From: Mermis nigrescens
Lineage: Eukaryota > Nematoda > Enoplea > Mermithida > Mermithidae
Reading direction: 5' to 3'
Length of the DNA stretch: 64,000 nt
NCBI GenBank assembly: GCA_036768485.1
Contig: JAVLUZ010000146.1
Coordinates: forward strand, 620,001 to 684,000
Part shown: positions 25,301 through 35,255 of the stretch, one piece after another
Layout of the letters: each line of letters begins with the position of its first letter
Numbering within the stretch: the stretch's first letter is position 1
Notes under the pieces: generated by a model
What the model was told of the DNA's origin: nothing
What the model saw: the letters and a program-made list of their open reading frames with translations, nothing else
Databases searched by the model: none
Made by a program: the position numbers and the translations under genes

Positions 25301-28300
25301 TAATATATTTCAGAACCCTCATTCTCCAATGAAAGTACAATATTACTGAACTAAACGCCCGCATGCTTAGTAGCCAATCCCCCACGTCCGCGTCCCCATT
25401 CCCCAAAGCGGATATCTTCAACACCCTCCCTCCACGACTTCTGGACAAAAATTTGCCCTCCATGCCGTTTCTGGACACTACTTTTTGCCGTTTTCAGGCC
25501 CTTTAAAAATCGAAAGTATCCTAAAAACGGTTAATAATACCAGACCAAAACTCACAGCCGTTACACATATCACGTCGTTTTCACTGTACAATGAAGATTG
25601 ATTTCTGATTTGCAGGTTCAAAATTTCCTGAATTTTGTAATGAGATTGCAGCCTAAATCAAAACGAATTCAAAGCTGAGCAATGGCTAAAATGAAAGAGC
25701 ACAAAATTATCTAACTGTTTTGCTATTAGTCAACTAATTTGGTTATAGGAATCAAAAGTATGTAATGTTTAAAAAACCGGATTTGTAAAGTATACCCTAA
25801 AAATGTGCAAATTCGGGCCTTCGAACGGAAATAACTTTACGAGTTTTCAAGATATGAGCATGGAACCTAGCAAAATAGTTGCGTTTTGAAGAGTGCTATC
25901 CAAAAAGTATAAATTTTGGTTATAACAGTACGTAGTTCTTTCTGCGAATCGCAAAAAACTTCTAATTTGAGGTGGAAATCTCCAATGGTTGTTAAGTTTT
26001 TACAAATTCCTCTCAGTTTTCTGCGTGTAAATTGAATTGTTTTCTATTTTCATATGACAAATGAGATATCATCTGAAAGCATATAGAAAGCTTATTCCAA
26101 TAAGCACAAATTCGTTGTAATTTACATACGTATTTTGAGCGCAACTCTAAGCCTAGGAACAATAATTTATACAATTTAGAGTGAAAACAACGTGATATGA
26201 ACGTATATATCATTTCAGTCTAACTACACCTGCGGCATTATCAAAATCGTCGCACAAATCTTTCAAGCTTTCGATCGCCTGCAATCCCTTTTGTCGATCC
26301 TCATTATTAGGATTGTTGAGATCTAAGTCCAACAATATTTTTATATTCCCTTTCATGAGGCGAACTGGATCAGCCTGGCTTGTATAGGCGTTCATGGCTT
26401 CTTCCAGCCATTTCCTATCCTAATAAGAAATACTGCATCCGAACATCGCCCCAAAAGTAAAGTAAGCAAATACAGTGTTTTCTTCCATTCATTCACAAGC
26501 GGCGAATTTTATTTTGTGCAAAAAACTAACGCGGCTGCGATCCATTATTGGTTGTTCCATATTACTGTATTATCATATTATTATATTATAGCATCATTCT
26601 ATCATGAAATCTCTGAATTTTCGGCAAAATTAATCATTTACACTCTTGAAATTTCTTTAGCGGCTGAGAAAAGTTCAGTTACTTATGATCATACATGATA
26701 CACAGTATAACCGATCTGTGGATTCACCCGGTCTGGGAGTCAAAAATTGAGTTTTTTGAGCCAAAATGACCTCAAAAACTGGTATAAGCGCTAAAATAGC
26801 GTTAAAACTACGTTATTACACAGTTTCTGGTCAATTTAAAGCACTTTTGAAGAAAACTTTCAATTTTAAACCATTTTTGGCCTTCATTTTACCTATTTTT
26901 CACAGAAAATTTTCCATCTTTCCATTCTGAGAAGGGGCACCAAAGCGCAATCACCGAACTGCAGTGAGCTATTTCATTATCATAATTTCTCTAATTTTGC
27001 GGACGCTTCGCGTCGAAATTACTGGCATTTATTGAGTTTCTTGACAGCTTGGAATCCATATTTTCTATAGCAAAAAATAGTTTTCTCTTAGTTTTTTGTG
27101 GGTGACAAAATTAGACAACCATTGTAAAAAATTCTAGAGCAAAAAGTTAGCGATTCAGCATAGTTTACCTGATTTTTTGCTGAAAATTCTAGATGGACTT
27201 TTTTTACATTGCTGCAAGTGCACGAATATACACTGAACAGAGCAGTAATTTTAGGTACCTACTTTTGAGTAGGTATTTTAAATTGATTTCTTTTAGAATT
27301 CTTCACCATTACATTAAATAAAAAATAAAATAAGAAAGAATGTTTGTTAAGTGATGTTTGGCTCTTTTTTAACATACATAACGAATGTTTCAAGATTTGA
27401 TCTTGCATGAATATATGAACTGGTTAATTCATATCTAAGTCACAAAGACATTCAAAAGTAAAACATTCCAAAATTTGTAAATATTGTGTCATTTGCTATA
27501 AAACGAAAAATATCAGGTCGTAAAAGGACTTCGGGGAAATATATATGATTTTTGGAAGACCTTTATCCAGTTTTTGCGGTTGAAATTCTATTTCGCTGTG
27601 TATAATGGATCGAACATGATCGAAAACGACAAAAAATGTATCTACTCGTTAGAAGATCCGGATATCTTCCAGGTCATAAGGTCGCCTATTTTGAGACCAC
27701 CCACCCCACCATTCGCAAAACAAATATGTGTCCGATCTGTATCTAACTGTACAGATCAAAATTTTAGGAAGTGGTCGTCAACCATTTCTAGGCGGGGTGA
27801 GGGGTTCAATGACCTCAATCATTTGATGAAAAATGTTAAAAAGCATATAAAAATTTTCAAAAAACCACAAGTCTATACCCCTGTTACATGTAAATACGTT
27901 CTGTATACATGTATTAAGGCCGTGTCCAGGATTCGGCCAAGGGGAGAACGGACATAACATAAATCATACTATCTCGGAAAATTCGTCGGGTTAGCTCGCG
28001 AAAAACCGCATTTTTTGGAGTTTTTCGTTCGACATGCTCTATCCATTAAAATCATAAAATTCTAACTTTTCGAAGAAAAAATTTTTTGTCACTCAAAAAG
28101 GCTATAAAAAGTGTCATTTTTGGTCACGTTTGAGCAGAAATTATAAAAATACTTCTTATCTGGGGCGAAGCGCCAAAGATTTAAAGATTTTACGACAATG
28201 ACACGCGTTTTTTCGTCTTTTCCATTCATTATCTTACCTTTCAAAATTTTGTTAGGGGCGGTTGGCCGCCCCTTTGAATACGGCCCTGCATGTATTTGTA

Positions 28301-28865
28301 TAATGTATAACGCAACCAATGTTTTTTTGTATTCAGCAAAGATTTATTCCGATGTACAAAGACATTTGGGGACCGTCTTCGTACATGTACGAAGATTTTT
28401 TGGACGACAAAAACTGAAAAAAAAGTTTAGGAAATACAGACATTTTCGGCGCTTCGCGCCATTTTGAGACGATTATTAGTGATTTTTGCCCTCAGAAAAC
28501 CAGAAATTAGCTAAAATACACTACCGAAGGTCGAACAACTCTGTTTTTGCCACACTAAAATCGCTACTGTACCATATTATAGTACCCAAAAATTTGTGTG
28601 TACAAAATGTAAAGACTTTTAGGAAACATCTTTGTACATGTACAAACAGACCTTGTACCAATAAAAAACACTGGACCCCCTAATTTCGAATCGTTGCATG
28701 TATGGTCCTATCAATATTTGACAGCAGAGCACTGATTATTACTTCTCCGCTCAAAGTACGAAAATTCGAAGAATTATTGACCGGATCATTTGCGCCGACT
28801 TGCTGAGCGAAATCAAACAGTGCCCGCCATATACCTAGGCTTTGATCATCGTGTTTGTTAGACAT
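13273..28865 (-). CDS. HSPBP1: HspBP1, Hsp70-binding protein / nucleotide-exchange factor (seven-exon gene)
   Basis: HspBP1/Fes1 proteins are cytosolic armadillo-type factors that bind the Hsp70 ATPase domain and promote ADP release. I assembled seven minus-strand exons: 28865-28743, 26419-26230, 22206-22082, 21897-21801, 17274-17119, 13557-13430 and 13362-13273. Their lengths (123, 190, 125, 97, 156, 128 and 90) sum to 909, giving 302 residues plus TAA. Split codons join cleanly at every junction to give Asp105, Cys179 and Arg231. Recognisable family blocks in order are the Fes1-like N-terminus with DRKWLEEAM, then DLCDDFDNAADF, AAELIGNISQN, VKTKALYAISC, KLRVKTLFLLSDLL, MGMVDQLV and LISDFPRGV. 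The protein is shorter than human HspBP1 (about 360 residues) at both ends. Introns are 2323, 4023, 184, 4526, 3561 and 67 bases, and the long ones are largely transposons. The start Met is inferred, because the frame stays open upstream. Confidence 0.92.
13430..13557 (-). CDS. HSPBP1: HSPBP1 exon 6
   Basis: GA completes Arg231. Residues 232-273 read MALDMGMVDQLVSML, then ALLSLISDFPRGVE, equivalent to CSMGMVQQLVAL and ALCSLVTDFPQGV. The acceptor is CTGTTCAG and the donor GTATTT, in phase 0. Confidence 0.93.
13681..13920 (-). mobile_element. Family A MITE nested in an older family A copy (TSD RTATGCAC)
   Basis: It runs from CATACGTGGGCAGCAAC to CGCCCAAGTATG. The flanks gtatgcac (13673-13680) and atatgcac (13921-13928) are the internal GTATGCACCC motif of the outer copy, which starts at 13648 and resumes with AGAAACCAAAATACC. 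Confidence 0.88.
14637..14868 (+). mobile_element. Family A MITE (TSD GTTTMATC), HSPBP1 intron 5
   Basis: It runs from CACACGTGGGCGTGG to CTGCCCACCTATG. The flanks gtttaatc and gtttcatc match at 7 of 8. Confidence 0.88.
15569..15804 (+). mobile_element. Family A MITE (TSD cattatcc), HSPBP1 intron 5
   Basis: It runs from CACACCTGGGCGTGG to CTGCCCACGTACG. A perfect TSD, cattatcc, lies at 15561-15568 and 15805-15812. Confidence 0.92.
16163..16415 (-). mobile_element. Family A MITE (TSD gtcaactc), HSPBP1 intron 5
   Basis: It runs from CATATGTGGGTATCC to CGCCCACGTGTG. A perfect TSD, gtcaactc, lies at 16155-16162 and 16416-16423. Confidence 0.92.
17119..17274 (-). CDS. HSPBP1: HSPBP1 exon 5
   Basis: GT completes Cys179. 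Residues 180-230 then include EFIKEDGLTYLLRAA and QKLRVKTLFLLSDLL, matching FLRLDGFSVLMRAM and KLKVKSAFLLQNLL of the family. The acceptor is TTTTTTGAG and the donor GTTAGT. The terminal A begins split codon Arg231. Confidence 0.92.
18329..19406. mobile_element. hAT-type element with CCGGTG arrays (TSD ctacatat), in HSPBP1 intron 4
   Basis: Ends are TAGTGATGTCC on the left and, inverted, TAGTGATGTCCCGGTGCC on the right. A perfect 8-bp duplication, ctacatat, lies at 18321-18328 and 19407-19414. Arrays of the hexamer GGCACC/GGTGCC lie just inside both ends (18342-18420 and 19353-19396). The 0.9-kb interior has no recognisable transposase, so it is non-autonomous or decayed. Confidence 0.92.
19483..19804. 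mobile_element. Family E hAT-type MITE (TSD cttgaagc), HSPBP1 intron 4
   Basis: It starts CAATAGCGAATTTAGAGGGG (diverged CAGTGGCGGATTTAG) and ends CTGGATCCGCCACTG. A perfect TSD, cttgaagc, lies at 19475-19482 and 19805-19812. Confidence 0.88.
20633..21776 (-). mobile_element. hAT element with GGATCC arrays and a BED-finger remnant (TSD atagttac)
   Basis: Ends are TAGGGATGCAACGGAT and its inverse ATCCGTTGCATCCCTA. A perfect TSD, atagttac, lies at 20625-20632 and 21777-21784. Arrays of GGATCC at 20646-20800 and 21655-21770 extend the TIR motif. The interior encodes a BED zinc finger on the minus strand, as hAT transposases do. It ends 24 bases from HSPBP1 exon 4. Confidence 0.94.
21118..21444 (-). 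pseudogene. BED-type zinc finger remnant of a hAT transposase
   Basis: The frame reads SPIWNYFTLADNETKSQCNLC, then a KLSRSGTTCMK segment. These are the aromatic residues, CxxC pair and LSRSGTT turn of a BED finger. The distal HxxxH part is degenerate (KSICKLSMRRIIK). The RNase H-like catalytic domain and the hAT dimerisation domain are absent, so this is an internally deleted transposase. Confidence 0.8.
21801..21897 (-). CDS. HSPBP1: HSPBP1 exon 4
   Basis: This exon encodes residues 147-178, KLSESKILQVLMELVDKD then VKTKALYAIS, equivalent to LLRLLDRDxxxxVRVKALFAIS. The acceptor is GCTTCAG, and the donor is a consensus GTAAGT at 21800. A final T starts split codon Cys179. A hAT element ends only 24 bases beyond the exon, inside intron 4. 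Confidence 0.93.
22082..22206 (-). CDS. HSPBP1: HSPBP1 exon 3
   Basis: This exon begins with AT to complete Asp105 and then encodes residues 106-146: FHKISGFRILVPLL, then AAELIGNISQNHAYCQQ. This is the DFCQLSGMHLLV...AAQLIGTCSQN region of the family. The acceptor is CTTTCAG and the donor GTGATG, in phase 0. Confidence 0.93.
22437..22770. repeat. Dispersed repeat with CATACATGCACAGCATGG end, second copy
   Basis: It matches 3717-4111 in order: CATACATGCACAGCATGG, TACGCGTCAGAAACATCG, CTATCTTTCTAGA, then GGCGCGAAGCGCCGAAAA. No coding potential. Confidence 0.7.
22930..23340. repeat. AGCTATATAGC tandem repeat tract, HSPBP1 intron 2
   Basis: About ten units of roughly 40 bases contain TAGCTATATAGC followed by a TTTTTGGGCTCAGAAA-type spacer. 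The orientation of the spacer appears to flip about halfway (CTCAGAAA early, TTTTTGAGCC late). Confidence 0.8.
24581..24999. mobile_element. TA-flanked MITE with pogo/Tigger-like ends, HSPBP1 intron 2
   Basis: The right end inverts to CAGTCGAACCTCGTTAATAA, and the left is the diverged CAGTTGCAATCCATAAATAA. TA flanks both sides (24579-24580 and 25000-25001). The terminus resembles pogo/Tigger-type Tc1/mariner elements. The interior repeats GTGTTTATTA motifs and has no ORF. Confidence 0.75.
25050..26200. other. HSPBP1 intron 2, repeat-like
   Basis: Contains a family B-like TTTGTAC/GTACAAAGA palindrome (25110-25190) inside a 140-codon minus-strand frame that I regard as spurious. The rest shows nothing supported. 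Confidence 0.4.
26230..26419 (-). CDS. HSPBP1: HSPBP1 exon 2
   Basis: This exon encodes residues 42-104, beginning DRKWLEEAMNAY and ending DLCDDFDNAA, which matches the family motif DLCENMDNAA. The acceptor is TTATTAG, and the donor is CAG followed by GTGTAG at 26229. The last G begins split codon Asp105. Confidence 0.92.
28316..28673. mobile_element. Family B MITE, HSPBP1 intron 1
   Basis: The left end CAATGTTTTTTTGTATTCAG and the right end CCTTGTACCAATAAAAAACACTG are family B termini. No convincing TSD was found. It contains GGCGCTTCGCGCC. Confidence 0.65.
28743..28865 (-). CDS. HSPBP1: HSPBP1 exon 1
   Basis: This exon encodes residues 1-41, starting MSNKHDDQ and ending in LSGE. The segment LGIWRALFDFAQQVG corresponds to the N-terminal helix (NLQGLLxxA type) of the Fes1 domain. 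It ends GGAGAA before donor GTAATA, in phase 0. The frame has no stop upstream for some distance, so an upstream start or a non-coding 5' exon is possible. Confidence 0.82.
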
Positions 28866-29387
28866 CTCGTCTCGTGCAATAAGCCTTAATTCAAGCAACT
28901 CTTGATCGATTGGTAGGTACACAACTTTGCCTATTTGAATATATAAGCATGGGCGATAAAGGAAACGCACAGATAACAAAACAATGACATTCGGACCATA
29001 CATGTTCTTGGGGGAAGGGGTAGGATTGGGGGGTTGACCTCCCGCAGAATGACTGCTGAACACCGCAAAATGACTGCTGAACACCGCAAAATGGCTGCTG
29101 AGCGCTGACCCCCAGAATTGCCGGTAATCCAAAAAATCTTAGAAAATGTGCTGTTTTGAGCAGCTATATTTTGACTCAAAAGTATCAAATTTTAGGCGCT
29201 GCATGCCAAATACTCATTTCTTAACTATTGTTAAATTTACTCAAATTCTTTTCCAATTTTTCGAACTTTGTCATGCATGCTCTATAAGAACGGACACCAT
29301 CTAAAACGTCGAAAAACGATGTTTTTGACGTGTATTTATGATTTTAAAGCCCAAAAAGGCACTTTTTGAAAATTTTTGGGAGCAGAC

Positions 29388-29634
29388 CACACCTGGGCGT
29401 GGGGGGTTTGGAGGGGGTATGCCCCCCCCCCAGAAACCAAAATACCCCCCCCAGAATTCAATTTTTGAAAATTTTTTCGGTTTTTTCGCAATTTTTTGAT
29501 GCCAATGGATAGTGCTTGATGAGAAACGTCGAAAAATGGTGTTTTTATTGCCCTACCACCACTTTTGAGGCCTTTTTTTGACCTTCAAAAAAATCTTGCA
29601 CCCCCCCCCAGAAATTTCTTGCTGCCCACGTATG
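29388..29634 (+). mobile_element. Family A MITE upstream of HSPBP1 (TSD GAGCAGRC)
   Basis: It runs from CACACCTGGGCGTGGGG to CTGCCCACGTATG. The flanks gagcagac and gagcaggc match at 7 of 8. Confidence 0.9.
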
Positions 29635-30499
29635 GAGCAGGCTCCTCCCCGAATTCCATCATGTACATGTATATGTGATTCGGACCACAGCCAAGCTCAT
29701 TAGTCACACCTTTGAAATTATAAACAGCGTTAGTATAAAGCTGCTAACATAAACATTTTTCAGAAGGAAACAAAACAACACAAAGCAACGAAAATTTTTG
29801 AAATTTTCATCTTTTACAAGTAAATTTTCATTGGTTGTGAAAATTTACTTTGAGTTTTAATATTTTCTGTAGCTGTGGAAACTCTGAAACCTAATTGTTT
29901 GTGCTAGTTTTGTAAGTCTACGTACACATTGTCTTTAATTTGAACATAAGCAGAATACAGTTTCGACTTTGAGATTATAGGAATTACGAGATTTGATAGC
30001 GCTTCCGCACCAATCGAATTCTAATCCATGAGCTCAGAATGGCTAAATTCTCCAGATTGCGCCGGTTCTGGCCAGCTTGGCAACAGTTTTATGCTTTTCT
30101 CTGCTATAAAAACGTTGGTTCACTGATTTTTGCCGAAATTGGTATTCGAGATATGGCATCAAAAATTTCGCCCTCCCCCCCCGAAATAAAATTTTGGATA
30201 CAGGCCTGAACTTATTTCTCAAATTTTCTGATGCATCGCACCGGATACCTAACTATTACATATTAAAGACATGTATTCACTTCCTTAGCGGCTCGTAAGT
30301 AGTGATCGACCGGAGCGGCCAAAGTGGCCGGAGCCGGAGATCCGGCCGGAGCCGGATTGAACCATGTTGCTCCGGCCGGAGCCCGGAGCCGGAGAAACTA
30401 TAATTTTACACGTGCGGATAGATAGGACATCTTTGTGACCAAGACCTAGACCATAGTTCACATGCATCTTGAATGCATATCAGCTAGTTATATGAAATA

Positions 30500-32208
30500 C
30501 AGGGGCAGATTTAAGGGGGACGGCGGGGGGCGGCCACCTCCCCCCATTGGCCAAAAATATTTGGCGATATAAAGAATGCAGGGGCGGATTTGAGGGAAGG
30601 GCGGGGTTGGCCGCCCCCCGCCCAAGCTTGTCCAAAAATATTTGGCGAGATAAAGAATAGATATGCAATTTGCAATGATTTTTGGCCGTCAGTGACCATA
30701 ATTTCTCTAAATTTTTCTGGCGCTATGCGTCGGATATCTATTATTGAGATTTACTTACTTTCTTAGCGACTTGGAAGCCATTATCTGTTCATGTAGGTTT
30801 CAAAAGAATTTTTACAGCAGAAACAGCTATTTCTGCATAGTTTTCTTCTATTTTCGATTTAAAATTTCGTTGTTTCGCATCAAATGCTACAAATACAAGA
30901 AATCTAGCAGTAAATCATGCTTCTAGACACGATTTTTTTTCGTATTCGGCAAAAATTTTTCCCGATGTACAAAGATTTTTTAGGACCGTCTTTGTACATG
31001 TACAAAGATTTTTGGGAAGACAGAAATTGCAAAAAAAAGGTCCGTAATTCTAAAAACATTTTCGGCGCTTCGCGCCGAAATGAGTGATTGTGTGTTCTAT
31101 TGTATATCTTTATAATGGCAGAAATTGCATTTCAAAAGGAAAAATGTCAAATTTTTCGGTGCTTCGCGCCGTTTTACAATTCTTAGTGATTTATGCCCTA
31201 AGAGACGCAGAAATTACCTAAAACACACTACCAAAATTCGAACAACTTCGTTTTTACCACACTAAAATCGCTACTGTACCATATAATAGTACCTAAACAT
31301 TTGTGTGTGCAAAATGTACAAAGACTTTTGGAGACGATCTTTGTACATGTACAAACGGACCTTGTACAAAAAACACTGACTGCTTCTAGACGTCTATCCG
31401 CCTTGATTTCACAAGTATTACGGCGCTTCGCGCCAGATTTTTATAAAGTCAAAGAAAGTTATTGATTTTCTCGCACAAAATTGTCGAAAATTCCAAAAGT
31501 TTTAGGAAAAATATTGCTTCAAAAGTGGTTTTATGTAAAAGTACACAATGTAGAACACCGAAAAAACGCTATTTCTCGCGTTAAGGGCAAATTTTTGTAC
31601 CTATTTTAGACTGTTTTAGAAAAAGTTGGGATACCGCCCCCATCCTTAGGAAAATCCTAAAGAATGGATATGCAATTTGCAATCATTTCTGGTGGTCAGT
31701 GACCATAATTTCTCAAATTTTTCCGGCGCTACGCACCGGATGATACCTATAAATGACATTTATTTACTTTTTTGGCGACCTAGAAGCACGATTTTCTTAT
31801 GTTCGGCAAAGATTTTTCCCGATGTACAAAGACTTTTTGGGGCCGTCTTTGTACATGTACAAAGATTTTTGGGAAGATAAAAACTGCTAAAAAGGTCTAA
31901 AATTCGCATCAAGCAATAAATCATGTTTCTTGACATCTATCCGCTTTAATTTCAGTAATTTTCCGACGCTTCCCGTCAGGTTTTTTTGAAGTCAAAGAAA
32001 TTTAATGATTTTTTTCACACAAAATTGTCTAAAATTTCAAAATTTTAAGGAAAAATATTGCGTCAAAAGTGATTTTATGTGAAAGTATACAATGTAAAAG
32101 ACTGAAAAAACGCTGTCGCGCTTTGAGGGCAAATTTTTGGACCTGTTTTTGGCTGTTTCTAGAAAAGTGGGATACCGCCTCCTTAGGAAAATTCTAGATC
32201 CGCAACTG
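30500..32208. mobile_element. Family E hAT-type element(s) nested in the 2.5-kb hAT
   Basis: The start CAGGGGCAGATTTAAGG and the end CTAGATCCGCAACTG invert to CAGNGGCGGATYTAGG. The flanks atgaaata and gtaaaata match at 6 of 8 positions. A second CAGGGGCGGATTTGAGG start occurs at 30577, and part of the interior recurs near 31660, so more than one copy is merged here. Confidence 0.6.
30928..31382. mobile_element. Family B MITE (TSD cttctaga)
   Basis: The left end CACGATTTTTTTTCGTATTC is a diverged form of CAGTGTTTTTTTGTATTCGG. The right end is TTGTACAAAAAACACTG plus a repeated ACTG. The flank cttctaga occurs at 30920-30927 and 31383-31390. Inside are TTTGTACATGTACAAA palindromes and GGCGCTTCGCGCC hairpins. 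Confidence 0.75.
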
Positions 32209-33855
32209 GTAAAATAGACTACATTCAACAAAATTTTATTCAATGCTTTTATTAAGAAAAAAGCTGTCGTCTCCTTAGCCTGCCCTAAATAAAGCGTCAA
32301 TATGCAATATTTGATGTTAAAGCATGATTGTGTGTGACCGTATATACATAGGTACGTTACATACTATATTATGTTCAGTGAACCGCGAATATGACGTACT
32401 GAATGGACAGCAACATTATCTGGAAAATCAGAATAGCATGTGCAGTGCAGGCCAGACTGCATCTTATGCTACCCTATGACTTCCAGTGTTAACAGGAAAA
32501 TGATTTCCTAAATTTCCCTAAAAATAAATATTTTACGATTGTGGTGGTGATAGACATTTTATTTGGTGTTATTTCCTTTTTCTGCTTTTGTATTGTGCTC
32601 TGACTAAATTTTATAAGCATAATGTCAACAATTAGTACGTTCGGTCACTATGCAAAGAACGAAAAAATTCTCCGGCCTCCGGCCGATTTTGGATGTCCTC
32701 CGGCCGGAGCACCAGAGTGAAAAAATGGCCGGATTTGCTGGAGGCCGGAGCCGGAGCCGGATTTCCGGTCGATCACTACTCGTAAGTCATATTTTTGCTC
32801 ATGGAATAAGTTTTAAAACTATTCCGAGAGCAGAAGCAGCTTTTTTGCATAGTTTTCTTCTATTTCCAAGCATAACTTTAGAAATTTTCGATGTTCCAGG
32901 TCGAATAATACAAAATGCAAGCAATAGAGCAGAATTCAAGCTTCTAAACGTTCTTCCGCTTAAATTTCGGAGCTATTTTTTACCGTTTTTATAAAAGTTT
33001 GGGTGCCGTCCCCTCTCCCTACAAAAATCCTAGATCCACCACTGCTTCTTGGCATTCTTCCGAAGTAAGTTGGTTCTACAAAAAAAATTGGGTTTTCAAC
33101 ATGAGCTTTAACGTTTTTTTAGACCCCCAAAAATGTGAAGCAAAATCTGAAATCGGGAAAAATTTCCAGACATGATTAACAATGTGAATCAAGTCGCGAA
33201 GAAAAAAGTCGGAGGTGGTCATCACAGGTGGGCCGGCACCTAAATTCTGTGGGGTGCAAGATTTTTGAAGATAAAAAAATGGCCTTAAAATGGTGGTATA
33301 CCGTTTTTTGCCAGCGATTTTTTTTCACCTTTTTTCCACCTTTTATTGTGAGGTCAAAATCATTCAAAAATAGAGCGCCTGTGTTGAAAAATCAGTGTTT
33401 CTTAGTGGAAAATTGTATATACATATCAGACTATCGATATACAAAATTTTATCATTTGTTAATCTGCGGGTATATGGTGCTGGATTAGACTCAATAGCGG
33501 TCCAGGTTGGACTAGCATCTACGACTCTAGTGGATTGGGCGTCGTTTTGTCGAGAAGTGTTATTACAGACGTTGCTCGAGAATCCAGAAAGGGTTGGAGG
33601 CCCGATTGTCGAAATCGATGAATCCAAGTTTGGTAAACGCAAGTACAATAAGGGGCGTTCCGTTGATGGGCATTAGGTATTTGGAGGTTATGAGCAAAGC
33701 ACTGGGCGAGTGTTTCTCGTTGCAGTAAATCAGCGAAGTTCGTCAGTGCTGATTCCTATTATAAAGGAGTGGGTCTTGCCTGGAACCACTATTATCAGCA
33801 ACTGCTGGAAGGCGTACAACTGCCTGGATCAGCACGGATATCAACATTTAAAAGT

Positions 33856-34066
33856 GAGTAAGAAATTATACTTCAGTAATTATAATAATTAAGTCATGCA
33901 AACCATCCGGTTATCATACTTTTTTTTGTTAGGGTTAGTTAGAAAGGGAAGGATTCCAAATGATTAAGAAATTATACTTCAGTAATTATAATAATTAAGT
34001 CATGCAAACCATCCATTTATCATTCTTTTTTTGATAGGCTTAGTTAGAAATGGAAGGATTACATAT
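33856..34066 (+). repeat. Two-copy tandem duplication inside the Merlin intron
   Basis: Two consecutive units of about 105 bases each start with TAAGAAATTATACTTCAGTA and continue through TCATGCAAACCATCC to a GGAAGGATT end. They differ at a handful of positions. Confidence 0.8.
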
Positions 34067-34169
34067 AATGCGACAAATAAGGGTGCTAGCTTCATTTTTT
34101 CCTATGTCTCTTCTCTTCTGATATTTATTTTTAGGCTGAGGCTTATGTGCCTTCACATCGAGTGCCAAT

Positions 34170-34272
34170 GGATGATCTAAGCCTGAGACAAATGGGGAAA
34201 AAATTGCTCCGCTCGCTTTGCTCGCTCCGCAATTTTGCCCTGTCTTTTTCTTAGGCTTAGATCATCCCCTGA
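34170..34272. repeat. Small foldback in the Merlin intron
   Basis: GGATGATCTAAGCCTGAGAC at the left is inverted as CTTAGGCTTAGATCATCC at the right, and the centre is GCTCCGCTCGCTTTGCTCGC. It could be a very short MITE or hairpin. No clear TSD was found. Confidence 0.6.
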
Positions 34273-34451
34273 CACCAATCTGAAGACGCACAGAGCCCTA
34301 GATACCTAATCAGTTCTTTCATGCAGGTGAACCACAGCATAACGTTCAAAGATAAAGACACGGGCGCCCATACAAATGCGATAGTCAACTTGGAGAGCTG
34401 CAAAGCCAGTGTGCACGGTCTGAAGAAAATCAGTTAAGCATATGTCTCCCA

Positions 34452-35255
34452 AAATGTTCTGTGTTATATCTAGGGTACGCTAATCCTAAAGTTACATATC
34501 ACATAAACCATTTTTCGTTATCTGACGCAGGTTCCTCAATTCGAGATTTAGGTGTTTCCTTAACAACAAACTTATCATCTAGTTGTCATTGTACTAATAT
34601 ATCAGCAGAAGCTTTGAAAATGAGTGCTTTGATTTTCAAATGTTTTGAATCACCGGATCCTAAAATGTTGGTTCTTGCTTTTAAGAATTATATTCGGCTT
34701 TTAGTAGAGTATGCTCCAACTGTATGGAGCCCCTATTTGCTTTCTGATATCAACAGGGTTGAACAGGTACAACGAAAATTTAATAAAAGGTTAATTGGAT
34801 ATATGGGACTTTCTTATGATGAAAGGTTAAAAGCCTTAAATTTAGAGAGGCTTGAACTCCGTAGAATTTATTTTGATTTAATTGTTACGTATAATATTAT
34901 TCACAATAATCTCTTGCCTTCTGAAGATTTTTATAAGTTTTATGGTCATTCGCGTACTAGAAATGCATTTGCAAATCAGATCTATTTAGAAAAATTTCGA
35001 CTTGATTGTAAAAAGTATTGTTTTGCTACTAGACCAGTTAGAATTTGGAACGATCTTCCACAATATATTCGAAGGTCTCCAAATGTTGAGACATTTGAGA
35101 GGAATTTGAAAAAGATTGATTTCGGAAATTTTTTGATGGGGCACACGTGGGCGCAATCTATTTTGCCTGTGTGTCCAGGACATTTTGCATTTTACACTAT
35201 GCTATTTTATTTTCTTTGCGACTATGTTTTACCCTTGTGTTTTTTTTCCGAATGA
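34452..35255 (+). pseudogene. 3' end of a CR1-like non-LTR retrotransposon (C-terminal part of RT protein)
   Basis: A 264-codon open frame carries the C-terminal signature of CR1/L2-like ORF2: IRDLGVSLT, VEYAPTVWSPYLLSDINRVE, VQRKFNKRLIGY, LSYDERLKALNLERLELRR, then WNDLPQYIRRSPNVETFERN. The endonuclease and the catalytic RT palm are absent, as expected from 5' truncation of a non-LTR insert. It begins just after the Merlin relic and ends in a short AAATCAAA-rich tail at about 35262-35290. Confidence 0.88.

Larger units (their letters stand above)
30300..32778. mobile_element. 2.5-kb hAT-type element with GGCCGGA arrays (TSD ctcgtaag)
   Basis: Ends are TAGTGATCGACCGG and its inverse CCGGTCGATCACTA. 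A perfect TSD, ctcgtaag, lies at 30292-30299 and 32779-32786. GGCCGGAGCCGGA-type arrays occupy 30310-30390 and 32670-32765. Other elements are nested inside (30500-32208 and 30928-31382). No transposase frame survives. Confidence 0.92.
33416..34437 (+). pseudogene. Inactivated Merlin (IS1595-like) transposase with a probable intron
   Basis: The frame reads ...STTLVDWASFCREVLLQ, VEIDESKFGKRKYNKGRSVDG, a stop (TAG at 33674), then VFGGYEQSTGRVFLVAV, IIKEWVLPGTTIISNCWKAY, QHLK. An intron-like segment at 33854-34326 (GTGAGTAAG ... TTTCATGCAG) joins in frame to VNHSITFKDKDTGAHTNAI. These are hallmarks of the DDE_Tnp_IS1595 domain of Merlin transposons. Three lesions are visible: Trp to stop in DGxWVFGG, the usual second catalytic Asp of SDCWKAY changed to Asn (SNCW), and degeneration after HTNAI where a third acidic residue is expected. 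The intron contains a tandem duplication and a foldback. I saw no Merlin TIRs. Confidence 0.85.

Noticed and set aside
25056..25478. A 140-codon minus-strand ORF in HSPBP1 intron 2
   Set aside because: It overlaps a family B-like TTTGTAC palindrome, matches nothing I recognise and is not in the HSPBP1 frame order. The true exon 3 is at 22206-22082.
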